DNA of 35,201 bases from Burkholderiales bacterium (GTDB lineage Bacteria > Pseudomonadota > Gammaproteobacteria > Burkholderiales > Burkholderiaceae): positions 1 to 35,201 of the forward strand of contig JAMFSK010000067.1 of the NCBI GenBank assembly GCA_026225235.1, written 5' to 3'. Under the pieces are notes generated by a model. That model did not search any database. It was not told the origin of the DNA and saw nothing but the letters and a program-made list of their open reading frames with translations. Positions 15,667 to 24,645 of this stretch are shown piece by piece; the stretch's first letter is position 1, and each line of letters begins with the position of its first letter. The translations under genes and the position numbers were made by a program.

Positions 15667-16140
15667 ATGAGCCCTATCAGCGAGCGAAATGCGATGAACC
15701 AGCTAGCAGAGCGCCAGGATGGCCCGCAGCGGGCGGCCGAAGTCCTTCTTGCCGTCGATCGTCTGGTGTCGCCATCGGGCGACCTCGTGGCGAAGCGGGC
15801 GAATCCGTCGCCCCTCGCGCCTTGGCGACTGCGGCGCGTGACGGACTTTATCGAGGCGCATCTCGACGAGAAGCTGTCGCTCACCGACGTGGCCTTGGCC
15901 AGCGGCTTGAGCCGGATGTATTTTGCGGCCTTGTTCAAGGCCTCCACCGGATTACGGCCCTCCGAATACATCCAGCGCCGCCGCATCGAGCACGCCCAGG
16001 CGCAGTTGGCCAATTCGTGCAGGCCGGTGGTCGACATCGCGCTGAGCGTGGGCTTCCAGAGCCAGGCGCATTTTTCGACAGTGTTCAAGCGGATCGTCGG
16101 CGAGAGTCCGCTGCGCTGGCGGCAGCAGCAACCGAGCTAG
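15667..16140 (+). CDS. Short AraC family regulator
   Basis: DNA-binding protein of 157 residues. It has an uncharacterised N-terminal 45 residues and then a complete AraC-type double helix-turn-helix domain (RVTDFIEAHLDEKLSLTDVA, LSRMYFAALFKASTG, VDIALSVGFQSQAHFSTVFKRIVGESP). There is no ligand-binding domain, so it resembles the short SoxS/MarA-like layout. The start could be ATG 15667 or ATG 15694; both have poor ribosome-binding sites. Targets are unknown. Confidence 0.88.
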   Translation: MSPISERNAMNQLAERQDGPQRAAEVLLAVDRLVSPSGDLVAKRANPSPLAPWRLRRVTDFIEAHLDEKLSLTDVALASGLSRMYFAALFKASTGLRPSEYIQRRRIEHAQAQLANSCRPVVDIALSVGFQSQAHFSTVFKRIVGESPLRWRQQQPS

Positions 16141-16499
16141 CCCGTTGCCCCGCGTTGAGCCTCGGCCGGCTTAACTATGTGACAAGCGCATGCTTCGCGA
16201 CCCAACGAGCCGCTGGATTTAGTTTGCACGCAAATCATTGACGCGGCACATTCCGACTGTTCCGCTGGGCGTCCGACCGTGCGCGGATTTTTAACAGCTC
16301 ACGCGCTTGCACCGGTCTTATTTATCTTCTACCCTGCCCTTCACGTAGCCCTTGCTGCAAGCCCAGCGAGCCCGCGACCGTACGCAGCAGGTGCCGACTG
16401 GCCGGACGGAACGGGATGACAGTGCGATGTGCGCTGTCATAGAAGCACGCGCCGAAAAAGCACGCCGAAAAGCACGCTGACACCCGACGACTAATCGAG
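16141..16499. other. Intergenic region upstream of the winged-helix NTPase regulator
   Basis: A 359-base gap with no convincing gene. An AT-richer stretch lies at about 16285-16335. A hairpin-forming inverted repeat lies at 16416-16440 (ATGACAGTGC, 5-base loop, GCGCTGTCAT, with one G-U pair). It is followed directly by three copies of AAGCACGC. Confidence 0.5.
16443..16477. promoter_or_regulatory. Three direct AAGCACGC repeats before a regulator gene
   Basis: AAGCACGC occurs at 16443, 16458 and 16470, separated by GCCGAAA- and CGAA-type spacers. It ends 22 bases before the ATG of a regulator with an OmpR-type winged helix. Such proteins usually bind direct repeats, so autoregulation is possible. 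It could also be a small slippage repeat. Confidence 0.35.
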
Positions 16500-18344
16500 A
16501 TGATTCAGATAGGCCGGCTCGAGCTCGATTTGCAGGCCCGCGAACTTCGCCTGGGCGGCTTACCTGCGCGTATCGGCTCGCGGGCCTTCGATATTCTCGA
16601 GATCCTGATCCGTGCAAACGGCGCGCTGGTCAGCAAGGAAGAGATCTTTCGTACCGTCTGGCCCGACACGATCGTCGAAGAAAATAACCTGCAGGTTCAT
16701 ATGTCGGCCTTGCGCAAGACGCTCGGCGACGACCGCGACCTGATCATCACCGTGCCCGGGCGCGGGTATCGCTTCGTGGGTCTAGATATCCCGGGCGGCG
16801 TCCTCGTGAATACGGTGCGCGCTGAAGACGATGCCGACGCGCCGGGCACGCGCGCTCGCCATAATCTCCCGCTGCATAGCTCGACCCTGTTTGGCCGCCA
16901 ACGTACGATTGAAGAGGCGAGCGGACTGCTGGCGCACGCGCCCGTCGTCACGTTGGCAGGGGCCGGCGGCATTGGCAAGACGCGGCTCGGTATTGAAGTG
17001 GCGCGTCGCCAGCTGTCGCGCTTCCCGGACGGCGTCTGGCTGGTCGAGCTTGCCTCGGTGACCGATCCCCATCTGGTGCCACAGGCGATCGCCGAGGCTT
17101 GCGGCCTCAAATTCCTGAGCGGGCCCAGTACGCCCGAACGCATCGCCGATGCCCTCAACGGGCTTCACGTGCTCCTGTTGCTCGACAACTGCGAACATCT
17201 GATTGATACCGTCGCCTACGCGGTCGAGACACTGATCCAGCGTAACTCGCGGCTCCGGGCGCTGGTCACGAGTCGCGAGCCGCTGCGCATTGCCGGCGAA
17301 CAACAATATCTGGTGGCCCCCCTCGAAGTACCGCCTCCCGGGGCGGAGGTCGGCGCGGTGCCGGGCTACGCTGCGGTCCAGCTATTTCTGTCGCGCGCCC
17401 GTGCGATCGAACCTCGGCTGACAACCGAAGCAAAGACCGTCGAATGCATCGGTGAAATCTGCCGCCGGCTCGACGGTATCCCGCTGCCAATCGAACTAGC
17501 GGCCTCCCGCGCGGCCACGCTTGGCATCGGCAGCCTGCTGCACCGGCTCGACGACCGGCTGAACCTGTTGACCGGCGGCCACCGCACGGCGCTGCCCCGG
17601 CATCAGACTTTGCGGGCGACCTTCGACTGGAGCTATGCGATGCTCGAGCCGAACTGCCAAGCGGTGTTCCGGCGACTCGCCGTCTTCACCGGCAGCTTCA
17701 CACTGGACGCGGCCTGCGCCGTCGCCCGAGGCCACGGCGCCGATGCGGCATGCACCACCGATCACATCAGTGAGCTGGTGGAAAAATCCTTGCTTACGCG
17801 AGGAGCCGACAGCGCGCTCACTCGTTTCCGCCTGCTCGAGTCGACACGCTCTTACGCGTTCGACAAGCTCGACCACGAGGGCGAGCGGCATTGCACCTCG
17901 GCCGCTCATGCGGCCTATCTCCTCGGTCGCCTTGAAACCATGCAGGCAGCGCGAGCACCGGCTCGCAGCGGATCAAACGGCGCCCTGCCCGATGAGCTCG
18001 ACGATGTAAGGGCCGCGCTTGACTGGGCGTTTTCGGGCCACGGCGACCTGGATCTCGGGATCGCGCTGTCGGCGCTCGCTGTGCCAATGATGCTGGATCT
18101 CGGGCTACTCGAGGAGTGTCGCGAGCGCACCAGCCGCGCGCTCTCGGCATGGGAAGCCAGTGCGCAAACGCGCGCCCCGCCCTTGCATGAGGCGAGTCTG
18201 CGTACGCTCGAGGCCATCTGCGCACGTTTTCCCCAGGACTCAAGCTATCCGGATGTGTGCGTGGCTCACGAACTGATGGACACGCTGACGCCCTCGGCAT
18301 CGCCGGCCAACACGGGCAAGCTGATCCTGTTCGGACGTCACTGA
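16500..18344 (+). CDS. Winged-helix regulator fused to NB-ARC/STAND-type ATPase
   Basis: Transcription regulator of 614 residues. Residues 1-95 are an OmpR/PhoB-type winged helix (IGSRAFDILEILI, LVSKEEIFRTVWPD, NNLQVHMSALRKTLGDD, VPGRGYRFV). An ATPase module follows, with Walker A GAGGIGKT at 154-161, Walker B LLLLDNCEHL around D229, and a sensor region TSREPLRIAGEQ. Then come the LDGIPLPIELAA and ATFDWSYAML motifs typical of AfsR/LuxR-type STAND regulators. Related proteins are often about 900 residues with C-terminal TPR repeats. This one stops soon after the helical region with an unusual tail, LILFGRH, so it may be C-terminally truncated. The ligand is unknown. The SDR gene follows in the same direction after 129 bp and is the nearest candidate target. 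Confidence 0.88.
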   Translation: MIQIGRLELDLQARELRLGGLPARIGSRAFDILEILIRANGALVSKEEIFRTVWPDTIVEENNLQVHMSALRKTLGDDRDLIITVPGRGYRFVGLDIPGGVLVNTVRAEDDADAPGTRARHNLPLHSSTLFGRQRTIEEASGLLAHAPVVTLAGAGGIGKTRLGIEVARRQLSRFPDGVWLVELASVTDPHLVPQAIAEACGLKFLSGPSTPERIADALNGLHVLLLLDNCEHLIDTVAYAVETLIQRNSRLRALVTSREPLRIAGEQQYLVAPLEVPPPGAEVGAVPGYAAVQLFLSRARAIEPRLTTEAKTVECIGEICRRLDGIPLPIELAASRAATLGIGSLLHRLDDRLNLLTGGHRTALPRHQTLRATFDWSYAMLEPNCQAVFRRLAVFTGSFTLDAACAVARGHGADAACTTDHISELVEKSLLTRGADSALTRFRLLESTRSYAFDKLDHEGERHCTSAAHAAYLLGRLETMQAARAPARSGSNGALPDELDDVRAALDWAFSGHGDLDLGIALSALAVPMMLDLGLLEECRERTSRALSAWEASAQTRAPPLHEASLRTLEAICARFPQDSSYPDVCVAHELMDTLTPSASPANTGKLILFGRH

Positions 18345-18473
18345 GCGGGCGGCCTCACATCATGCCGCAATCCGCCCCCTCGCCTGCCTCCGATGAAATC
18401 GCGGCTTCACGCAAGCAAACGCGAGTGCGCATAAGATAAGGGATCGTCTGCTCCCAACCTCAAAGGATTGAAG

Positions 18474-19325
18474 ATGCCGCATTCCGCCCTCCAGCCCGGG
18501 TCTGTCGCCGTTGTCACCGGCGGGGCCTCGGGGATTGGCCTGTCCGCCGCCATTCGCTTTGCCCGCCTCGGCTTGCATGTCTGTGTTGCCGACCTCGGCG
18601 CCGCGCGGCTTGCGCACGCGGCCGGCGTCATCCAGAACGATGCTGCTGCGGGGGCTCAGATCATGACCCTCGAGACCGATGTCAGCCAGGCTGATGAGGT
18701 AGCCCGTCTCGAAGAAGCCGTGCGTGAGCGCTTTGGCGGCACCGACGTGCTGATGAACAACGCTGCGGTACAACCCGGCTCCAGTCTGTTCGGCCCTCAG
18801 GAAAATTGGCAACGCGTCCTCGACGTCAATCTGTGGGGCGTGATCCATGGCAGTCAGATCTTCGTGCCCGGCATGCTCGCTCGCAAGCGACCCGGGCTGG
18901 TGATCAACACGGGGTCCAAACAAGGGATCACGACACCGCCAGGCGACCCGGCCTACAACGTCGCAAAGGCAGGCGTCAAAGCGTTCACGGAAGCACTCGA
19001 GCACGAGTTGCGCAACACGCCCGACGCACAAGTCACCGCACATCTGCTGATCCCGGGTTTCGTCTTCACCGGATTGACCGCGCGCGGGCGGCTCGACAAA
19101 CCGGCCGCCGCATGGACCGCCGAGCAGACGGTCGATTTCATGTTCGAGCGTCTCGAAGCGGGCGACTTCTACATTCTGTGCCCCGACAACGACGTGCCAC
19201 GCGCCCTCGACGAACGTCGCATCCTGTGGGCGGCGGGTGACATCGTCGAAAATCGGCCGCCGCTCTCGCGCTGGCACCCCGACTACGCGAGCGCATTCGA
19301 GGCGTTCAGCAAACAGAAAGGTTGA
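18474..19325 (+). CDS. SDR family NAD(P)-dependent oxidoreductase
   Basis: Classical short-chain dehydrogenase of 283 residues, somewhat longer than the usual 250. Its N-terminal Rossmann motif is TGGASGIG (15-22). D-x-G after the second strand (VADLGAARL) suggests NAD preference. NNAA follows, with catalytic S148 (NTGSKQG), Y161 and K165 (YNVAK). The C-terminal extension, LWAAGDIVENRPPLSRWHPDY, is long and probably shapes the substrate pocket. The ATG at 18474 was chosen because AAAGGA lies 6 bases upstream; a TTG two codons earlier is less likely. The substrate cannot be told from sequence. Confidence 0.92.
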   Translation: MPHSALQPGSVAVVTGGASGIGLSAAIRFARLGLHVCVADLGAARLAHAAGVIQNDAAAGAQIMTLETDVSQADEVARLEEAVRERFGGTDVLMNNAAVQPGSSLFGPQENWQRVLDVNLWGVIHGSQIFVPGMLARKRPGLVINTGSKQGITTPPGDPAYNVAKAGVKAFTEALEHELRNTPDAQVTAHLLIPGFVFTGLTARGRLDKPAAAWTAEQTVDFMFERLEAGDFYILCPDNDVPRALDERRILWAAGDIVENRPPLSRWHPDYASAFEAFSKQKG

Positions 19326-19498
19326 GCACGCCACGTCTTGGGGCCAGTGCGGTACGTAGCATTGGCCGGCCGATTGTGACGCCCGGTAAATCGTACCCCG
19401 ACCCTTTGAGCTCATACCGGAAACCAGATGTAACTCTCCCCCCGTTGCGCGCCTCGGCGGATACATTGAAGTATCCCTTGAACGAGGAGTATCGACTT

Positions 19499-21070
19499 AT
19501 GGTGACGAAGCATCCAGTAGCGGGAAGCGAGAAGGCTCAACCCTCAGGCGCGCAGTCGCTCGGACAGTGTGATCCGTCCGAGCGGATTCAGGTCATCGTG
19601 ATGCTGCGGCGCAAAGATGAAAGCGGTTTCCAGGCGCTGATGCAGAAAATCGATGCAGGCACCGCGCCCGCGGTGCCCGTGTCGCGCGCGGAGTTTGCCC
19701 AGCGCTTCGGCGCATCGGATGACGATATTGCCAAGGTCAAAGCATTCGCGACCTCGCATCAATTACAAGTGGTCCGAGCCGAAGCGGCGACGCGCAGCGT
19801 CGTGCTGAGCGGCACGATCGCGCAGTTCGAAGGCGCCTTTACGGTCAAGCTCGAACGGTTCGAGCACCATACGACCGGCGCCTATCGCGGCCACGCCGGC
19901 GCCGTGCAGGTTCCCGATGACATCCATGACATGGTCAAGGCCGTGCTCGGACTCGACAGCCGCCCGCTCGCTCGCCCGCACTTCCGGATTCGTCCACCGA
20001 TCCAGCCTGCGCTTGCCAAACAGCAACCCACCTCTTTCACCCCGCTCGATCTTGCGAGCCTCTATGGCTTTCCTGATGGCGATGGCTCGGGCCAGTGCAT
20101 CGGCATCATCGAGCTCGGCGGCGGCTACAGCACGTCCGACCTGTCGAGCTATTTTTCCGGGCTGGGTATCAAAGCACCGGATGTGGTCGCCGTCGGTGTC
20201 GATGGCGCGACAAACAGCCCCACCGGTAACGCGGACGGTCCGGACGGTGAAGTCACCCTGGATATTGAAGTCGCGGGCGCCATCGCGCCGGCAGCGAAGC
20301 TTGCCGTCTACTTCTCACCGAACACGGATGCGGGCTTTCTCGATGCCGTGAATCAGGCGATCCACGATACGACCCACCAGCCCTCAATCGTCTCGATTAG
20401 CTGGGGCGGCCCGGAGTCATCGTGGACCAGTCAGGCCATGCAGTCGTTCAACGATGTGCTCCAAAGCGCGGCGACGCTCGGTGTGACGGTTTGTGTCGCA
20501 TCGGGGGATAACGGTTCGAGCGACGGCAGTACGGATGGCAGCAACCAGGTCGACTTCCCGGCATCGAGTCCCTATGTGCTCGCTTGCGGTGGGACCGAAC
20601 TCACCGCAAAAGGCCAGACGATTTCAAGCGAAGTCGTGTGGAACGATGGGTCTCAAGGTGGCGCGGGCGGAGGCGGCGTCAGCACCGTATTCGCGTTGCC
20701 GACCTGGCAGAAGGGTTTGTCAGCCACCCTCGCGAAAGGAGGAGCAAAAGCGCTGGCGATGCGCGGCGTGCCCGATGTCGCGGGCGATGCCTCGCCGGAG
20801 ACTGGGTATTCGGTGCTGATCGGTGGCCAGCAGACGGTCGTGGGCGGCACCAGCGCCGTGGCCCCGCTATGGGCCGGCTTGCTCGCACGGATCAACGGCA
20901 CGAATGGAAGTGCGGCCGGCTTTATCAATCCCAAGCTCTATGCCGCCAAGACGGCCGGCCACGACATTACGAAGGGCAACAATGGCAGCTATGAAGCCTC
21001 CGCGGGCTGGGATGCCTGCACGGGGCTTGGCAGCCCCAATGGAGCGACGGTCGCCACCACGCTGAAATAA
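19499..21070 (+). CDS. S53 family serine-carboxyl peptidase (sedolisin/kumamolisin type)
   Basis: Acid-active endopeptidase family, 523 residues. The N-terminal pro-domain (about 1-180) has typical motifs (VSRAEFAQRFGASDDDI, VVLSGTIAQFEGAF). The catalytic domain carries the S53 residues E251 and D255 (GEVTLDIE), oxyanion D337 (SGDNGSSDG) and nucleophile S452 (GGTSAVAP). A C-terminal Ca2+ site fits HDITKGNNG and GWDACTGLGSP. The start is ATG 19499 with GAGGAG 9 bases upstream. No signal peptide is visible, as in some kumamolisins, so the export route is unclear. The S10-type gene starts 41 bp downstream and is probably co-transcribed. Confidence 0.94.
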   Translation: MVTKHPVAGSEKAQPSGAQSLGQCDPSERIQVIVMLRRKDESGFQALMQKIDAGTAPAVPVSRAEFAQRFGASDDDIAKVKAFATSHQLQVVRAEAATRSVVLSGTIAQFEGAFTVKLERFEHHTTGAYRGHAGAVQVPDDIHDMVKAVLGLDSRPLARPHFRIRPPIQPALAKQQPTSFTPLDLASLYGFPDGDGSGQCIGIIELGGGYSTSDLSSYFSGLGIKAPDVVAVGVDGATNSPTGNADGPDGEVTLDIEVAGAIAPAAKLAVYFSPNTDAGFLDAVNQAIHDTTHQPSIVSISWGGPESSWTSQAMQSFNDVLQSAATLGVTVCVASGDNGSSDGSTDGSNQVDFPASSPYVLACGGTELTAKGQTISSEVVWNDGSQGGAGGGGVSTVFALPTWQKGLSATLAKGGAKALAMRGVPDVAGDASPETGYSVLIGGQQTVVGGTSAVAPLWAGLLARINGTNGSAAGFINPKLYAAKTAGHDITKGNNGSYEASAGWDACTGLGSPNGATVATTLK

Positions 21071-21111
21071 CGCAGCCCCGCGTTCAACCGAACCGACCGA
21101 TGGAGCACATC

Positions 21112-22701
21112 ATGGCCTCTTCCTCGCCCAAGCACGGGCACCTCGCTGACCAACCCTTCTTCGATCCCGATGCCTATGGCAATGGTCCCGATGATTCCGT
21201 CACGGATGCGACCGAGGCGGCCGCGATCACGCACCATACGATCAAGATCGGCGGCAAGACCCTCGCCTATACGGCGACGGTCGGCCATCTCGTCGCGGTC
21301 GATCCAAGCAGCTCCCAGCCCGAGGCGAAGATGTTCTATGTCGCCTTCACGCAGGACGCACAGCCCGAAGCGACGCGCCCCGTCACCTTCTTCTATAACG
21401 GGGGACCGGGCTCGTCGTCGGTCTTCGTGCTGCTCGGCTCGTTCGCGCCCAAGCGGATCAAGACGTCGATGCCGAGTTTCACACCGCCCGCACCGTATGG
21501 CATCGAAGACAACCCCGACAGCCTGATCGATCGCAGCGACCTTGTCTTTATCAATCCGGTCGGCACCGGCTACTCGGCCGCGATCGCGCCGCGCAAGAAC
21601 CGCGATTTCTGGGGTGTCGATCAGGATGCGGATTCGATCAAGCAATTCATCAAACGGTTTCTGACGAAGAACAACCGCTGGAATTCCCCAAAGTTTCTCT
21701 ATGGCGAGTCGTATGGAACGGCGCGAAGTTGCGTGCTGGCCTACCGTCTGCATGAGGATGGTGTCGACCTGAATGGCGTCACGCTGCAGTCGTCGATCCT
21801 CGACTACACGCAGGCAGGCAATCCGGTGGGCGCGTTGCCGACTGCGGCTGCCGATGCCTGGTATCACAAGAAGCTCGGGGTGACGCCCCCGCCTGCGGAC
21901 CTGGCAAGCCTCGCGGAAGCGGTCGCCGAGTTTGCGCGCACCGACTACCTTGCCGCACTGCGCAAGGTTCCGCATGAGGACGATGCGGTCCTCACGAAGC
22001 TCGCGGCTTATACGGGCATCGACAAACCGACCTTGCAGGCCTGGAGCCTCGACATTGCCTCGTACGACAGTCGCGGCAACTCGCTGTTCCTCACGACACT
22101 GCTCAAATCACAAGGTTTGTCGCTGGGCTCGTATGACGGACGCGTCACAGCGATCGGGACAGGCATCGCGGGGCAGATCGACCCGAACTCCGGCGGCAAC
22201 GATCCGACCATGACGGCGGTCACCGGCGCGTACACGAGCATGTGGAATACCTATCTGAACGAGCAGCTCAAGTTCACTTCGAACTCGGCGTTTACCGATC
22301 TCAACGACCAGGCCTTTCTTAACTGGGACTTCGGTCACATCGATCCGACCGGTGCGCAGAAGGGAAAGGATGCTCAGGGCAATGTCATCCTCTACACGGC
22401 GGGCGATCTTGCCGCGGTGATGGCGCTCAATGTCGATCTCAAGGTGCTGTCGGCGAACGGCTACTACGACTTTGTCACGCCGTTCTACCAGACCGTGCTC
22501 GATCTTCAGCAGATGCCGCTGATCGACAAGACCGTGCGCGAAAACCTCTCGGCGCAGTTCTATCCTTCGGGACATATGGTCTATCTCGATGCGGGCTCGC
22601 GCACCCAGCTCAAGGCTGATCTCGCAAAGATGTATGACGCGGCCACGGCCAATCATCCGGCGATGAGCCGTATTCGGGCCTTGCAGCAGAGGAAGGTCTA
22701 A
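21112..22701 (+). CDS. S10 family serine carboxypeptidase-like peptidase
   Basis: Alpha/beta-hydrolase of the S10 peptidase family, 529 residues. Landmarks are FYNGGPGSSS (oxyanion region), DLVFINPVGTGYS, nucleophile S200 in YGESYGTARS, acid D453 (NGYYDFVTPF) and H488 (YPSGHMVYLD). Members remove C-terminal residues from peptides and usually work at acidic pH. The ATG at 21112 was chosen because GGAG lies 6 bases upstream; ATG 21100 is four codons earlier. No signal peptide is visible: the N-terminus is polar and rich in His, Asp and Pro. Lying 41 bp after the S53 peptidase, it could finish degradation of peptides released by that enzyme. Confidence 0.92.
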   Translation: MASSSPKHGHLADQPFFDPDAYGNGPDDSVTDATEAAAITHHTIKIGGKTLAYTATVGHLVAVDPSSSQPEAKMFYVAFTQDAQPEATRPVTFFYNGGPGSSSVFVLLGSFAPKRIKTSMPSFTPPAPYGIEDNPDSLIDRSDLVFINPVGTGYSAAIAPRKNRDFWGVDQDADSIKQFIKRFLTKNNRWNSPKFLYGESYGTARSCVLAYRLHEDGVDLNGVTLQSSILDYTQAGNPVGALPTAAADAWYHKKLGVTPPPADLASLAEAVAEFARTDYLAALRKVPHEDDAVLTKLAAYTGIDKPTLQAWSLDIASYDSRGNSLFLTTLLKSQGLSLGSYDGRVTAIGTGIAGQIDPNSGGNDPTMTAVTGAYTSMWNTYLNEQLKFTSNSAFTDLNDQAFLNWDFGHIDPTGAQKGKDAQGNVILYTAGDLAAVMALNVDLKVLSANGYYDFVTPFYQTVLDLQQMPLIDKTVRENLSAQFYPSGHMVYLDAGSRTQLKADLAKMYDAATANHPAMSRIRALQQRKV

Positions 22702-22722
22702 GCGTAAATCTGGCGGGTCATC

Positions 22723-22872
22723 TCACCGCTTCGCCACCCAGACATCGAGCACTGCGCAGCGCTTCTCTTCATGAGCCACGCGCAGTGCCTCGACGATCGC
22801 GGCCTCGAGCTCTTTCAGACAAGCGAGCGCCATTACCCCTTCTGATTTACCCGAAGCACCGTGGTCAGTCAT
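22723..22872 (-). CDS. Possible small protein, 49 residues
   Basis: Small open frame beginning MTDHGASGKSEG and continuing as an amphipathic helix (ALACLKELEAAIVEALRVAHEEKR). Codon use looks like that of neighbouring genes, with mostly G or C third positions and common codons (GAG, CTC, GTC, CGC). The ribosome-binding site is only GGCGGA very close to the ATG. No family is recognised. It lies in the 299-bp gap between the S10-type and phytase-like genes and is antisense to any read-through transcript. Confidence 0.35.
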   Translation of the reverse strand: MTDHGASGKSEGVMALACLKELEAAIVEALRVAHEEKRCAVLDVWVAKR

Positions 22873-23000
22873 CAATCCGCCACGCGGTTCACGTAAGGTC
22901 AACGTCGGCATTTTGCAAGCAAGCACCTGTGTGCATCGGCCCGCCCCGCTCTCGCCGAAGCACACGCTACCGACACTAGCCGCTACGAGGAAACCACCCC

Positions 23001-24521
23001 GTGTTCCGATCCCGACTGTTTGCGCTGACTGCTGTCGCCTCACTGTTTTCCCTTTCCGCCCACGCCACCGTTGACCTGATCGCCGAAGGGCAGCTCAGCG
23101 GCACCGCGCTCGATCTCTCCAAGGAGACCGCCGCGAAGCTCGAAAACGGCGTGCCGGGCAATCTCCTGGGCGGCATGGGCTCCGGCCTCGCCTATGCCGG
23201 TTGCCATACGTTTATCGCTGTGCCGGACCGGGGCCCGAATGCGGTCTCCTTCAATGCAGCGATCGACGATACGGTGTCGTACATCAACCGCTTCCAGACC
23301 CTTCACCTCAAGCTCAAGCCGAGCCCGAAGGGCACCGCGCTACCGTTCACGCTCGATCCGAAGCTCGTCGACACGACCCTGATGCATACGTCCGACAAGC
23401 TCGTCTATGGCAATGGCGCCGCAGCAGGGGTGCCCGACGGTGCACCGAAGCTGAACCGCAAGAATGGCACCTTCTATTTCACGGGGCGCTCGGACAATTT
23501 CGATCCGACCCATCTGTCAACCAACACGCTCGATGCCCGGCTCGATCCGGAAAGCATCCGCGTGAGCAACGATGGCGAGAGCGTGTTCATCTCGGATGAA
23601 TACGGCCCCTACATCTATCGTTTCGATCGCAGCAGCGGCCGCCGGGTACAGACGTACAAGGTGCCCGACTCATTCGGCGTGTCGACCCTGAGCCCGATGG
23701 GCGCCACCGAGATCAGCGTCAATACCTCGGGCCGGGTAGCGAACAAGGGGATGGAAGGTCTCGCGATTTCGCCGGACGGCACCACGCTCTACGGGGCGAT
23801 GCAAAGCCCGCTGTTGCAGGACGGCGGCACCAGTGGCGGCTTCACCCGGATCCTCAAGCTCGACCTGCGGACCGGCAAGACGCAGCAGTACGCGTATCCG
23901 CTCACCAACACGGGCACCGCGCAGAAGCCCAGCTATCCGACCATCAGCGATGTGGTGGCGATCAACGATCACGAGCTGCTGATGGACGAGCGCGACAGCC
24001 ACGGTCTTGCAGACGATTCAGCGGCGGTGTTCAAGCATCTGTATCACATCGATCTGAGCCATGCGCAGGATGTGAGCCAGGCCAGCGGCGCGACCGGTCT
24101 CGCACCGTTCGCCGTGACAAAGACGCTGTTCCTCGACGTGGTCGCGGTGCTCACCGCTCATGGCTACGATCCGAAAGACATTCCCGCAAAGATCGAAGGG
24201 ACGGCGTTCGGTCCTGATGTGACGATCGGCGGCGTGAAGAAGCACACCTTGTTCGTGACGAACGACAACGACTTCCTCGCGACGATCACCGATAGCAACC
24301 ACCCGAACGGCATCGCCAATCCGAACCGGTACTTCGTTTTCGCATTCGATTCGAGCGATCTGCCGACCCTGGTGCCGCAGCAATTGCGCGAGACGCAGTC
24401 GCATGGCCATTCGCAGGCGCGGCACTCGGGTGAGACTCACGACGATGCGGTGTGTTCGCAGGGTGATGAAGACGGTGACGACCAGGACGATCATGGTCAC
24501 GAAGGGCATGATCACGATTGA
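23001..24521 (+). CDS. Exported phytase-like esterase with His/Asp-rich tail
   Basis: Predicted periplasmic or secreted protein of 506 residues. A signal peptide (about 1-22, SAHA) precedes an esterase-like/phytase-like beta-propeller domain (PF13449 type). Typical motifs are GMGSGLAYAG, VPDRGPNA, LDPESIRVSNDGESVFISDEYGPYIYRF, NKGMEGLAISPDG, and KIEGTAFGPDVTIGG...VTNDNDFL. The last 45 residues are extremely rich in His, Asp and Glu and look like a metal-binding tail. The start is a GTG at 23001, with GAGG about 10 bases upstream, and it gives a proper signal peptide. A strong intrinsic terminator follows 28 bases after the stop. Substrate (phytate or other phosphoester) not determinable. Confidence 0.9.
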   Translation: MFRSRLFALTAVASLFSLSAHATVDLIAEGQLSGTALDLSKETAAKLENGVPGNLLGGMGSGLAYAGCHTFIAVPDRGPNAVSFNAAIDDTVSYINRFQTLHLKLKPSPKGTALPFTLDPKLVDTTLMHTSDKLVYGNGAAAGVPDGAPKLNRKNGTFYFTGRSDNFDPTHLSTNTLDARLDPESIRVSNDGESVFISDEYGPYIYRFDRSSGRRVQTYKVPDSFGVSTLSPMGATEISVNTSGRVANKGMEGLAISPDGTTLYGAMQSPLLQDGGTSGGFTRILKLDLRTGKTQQYAYPLTNTGTAQKPSYPTISDVVAINDHELLMDERDSHGLADDSAAVFKHLYHIDLSHAQDVSQASGATGLAPFAVTKTLFLDVVAVLTAHGYDPKDIPAKIEGTAFGPDVTIGGVKKHTLFVTNDNDFLATITDSNHPNGIANPNRYFVFAFDSSDLPTLVPQQLRETQSHGHSQARHSGETHDDAVCSQGDEDGDDQDDHGHEGHDHD

Positions 24522-24549
24522 ACGCAGGCGAATCGTTCAGTTGTTTTTG

Positions 24550-24574
24550 CGCCGGCTTATGCCGGCGTTTTTTT
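24550..24574 (+). terminator. Rho-independent terminator of the phytase-like gene
   Basis: A perfect 7-bp GC stem, CGCCGGC-TTAT-GCCGGCG, is followed by seven T residues. It lies 28 bases after the stop at 24521. It also separates this gene from the convergent kinase operon. Confidence 0.93.
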
Positions 24575-24645
24575 ATCGCAGATCAATGAGCTCGTGCGCT
24601 TCACTCATTCGCCCCGCCCCGTCCCGCCGCATCGACGGGGACCGC

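Noticed and set aside
18360..19466. Antisense open frame of 368 codons over the SDR gene
   Set aside because: Mirror of a clear SDR gene; composition typical of GC-rich shadow frames.
20989..21975. Antisense open frame of 328 codons over the S53/S10 junction
   Set aside because: Both sense genes have intact catalytic motifs; the antisense text is Arg-rich with no domain.
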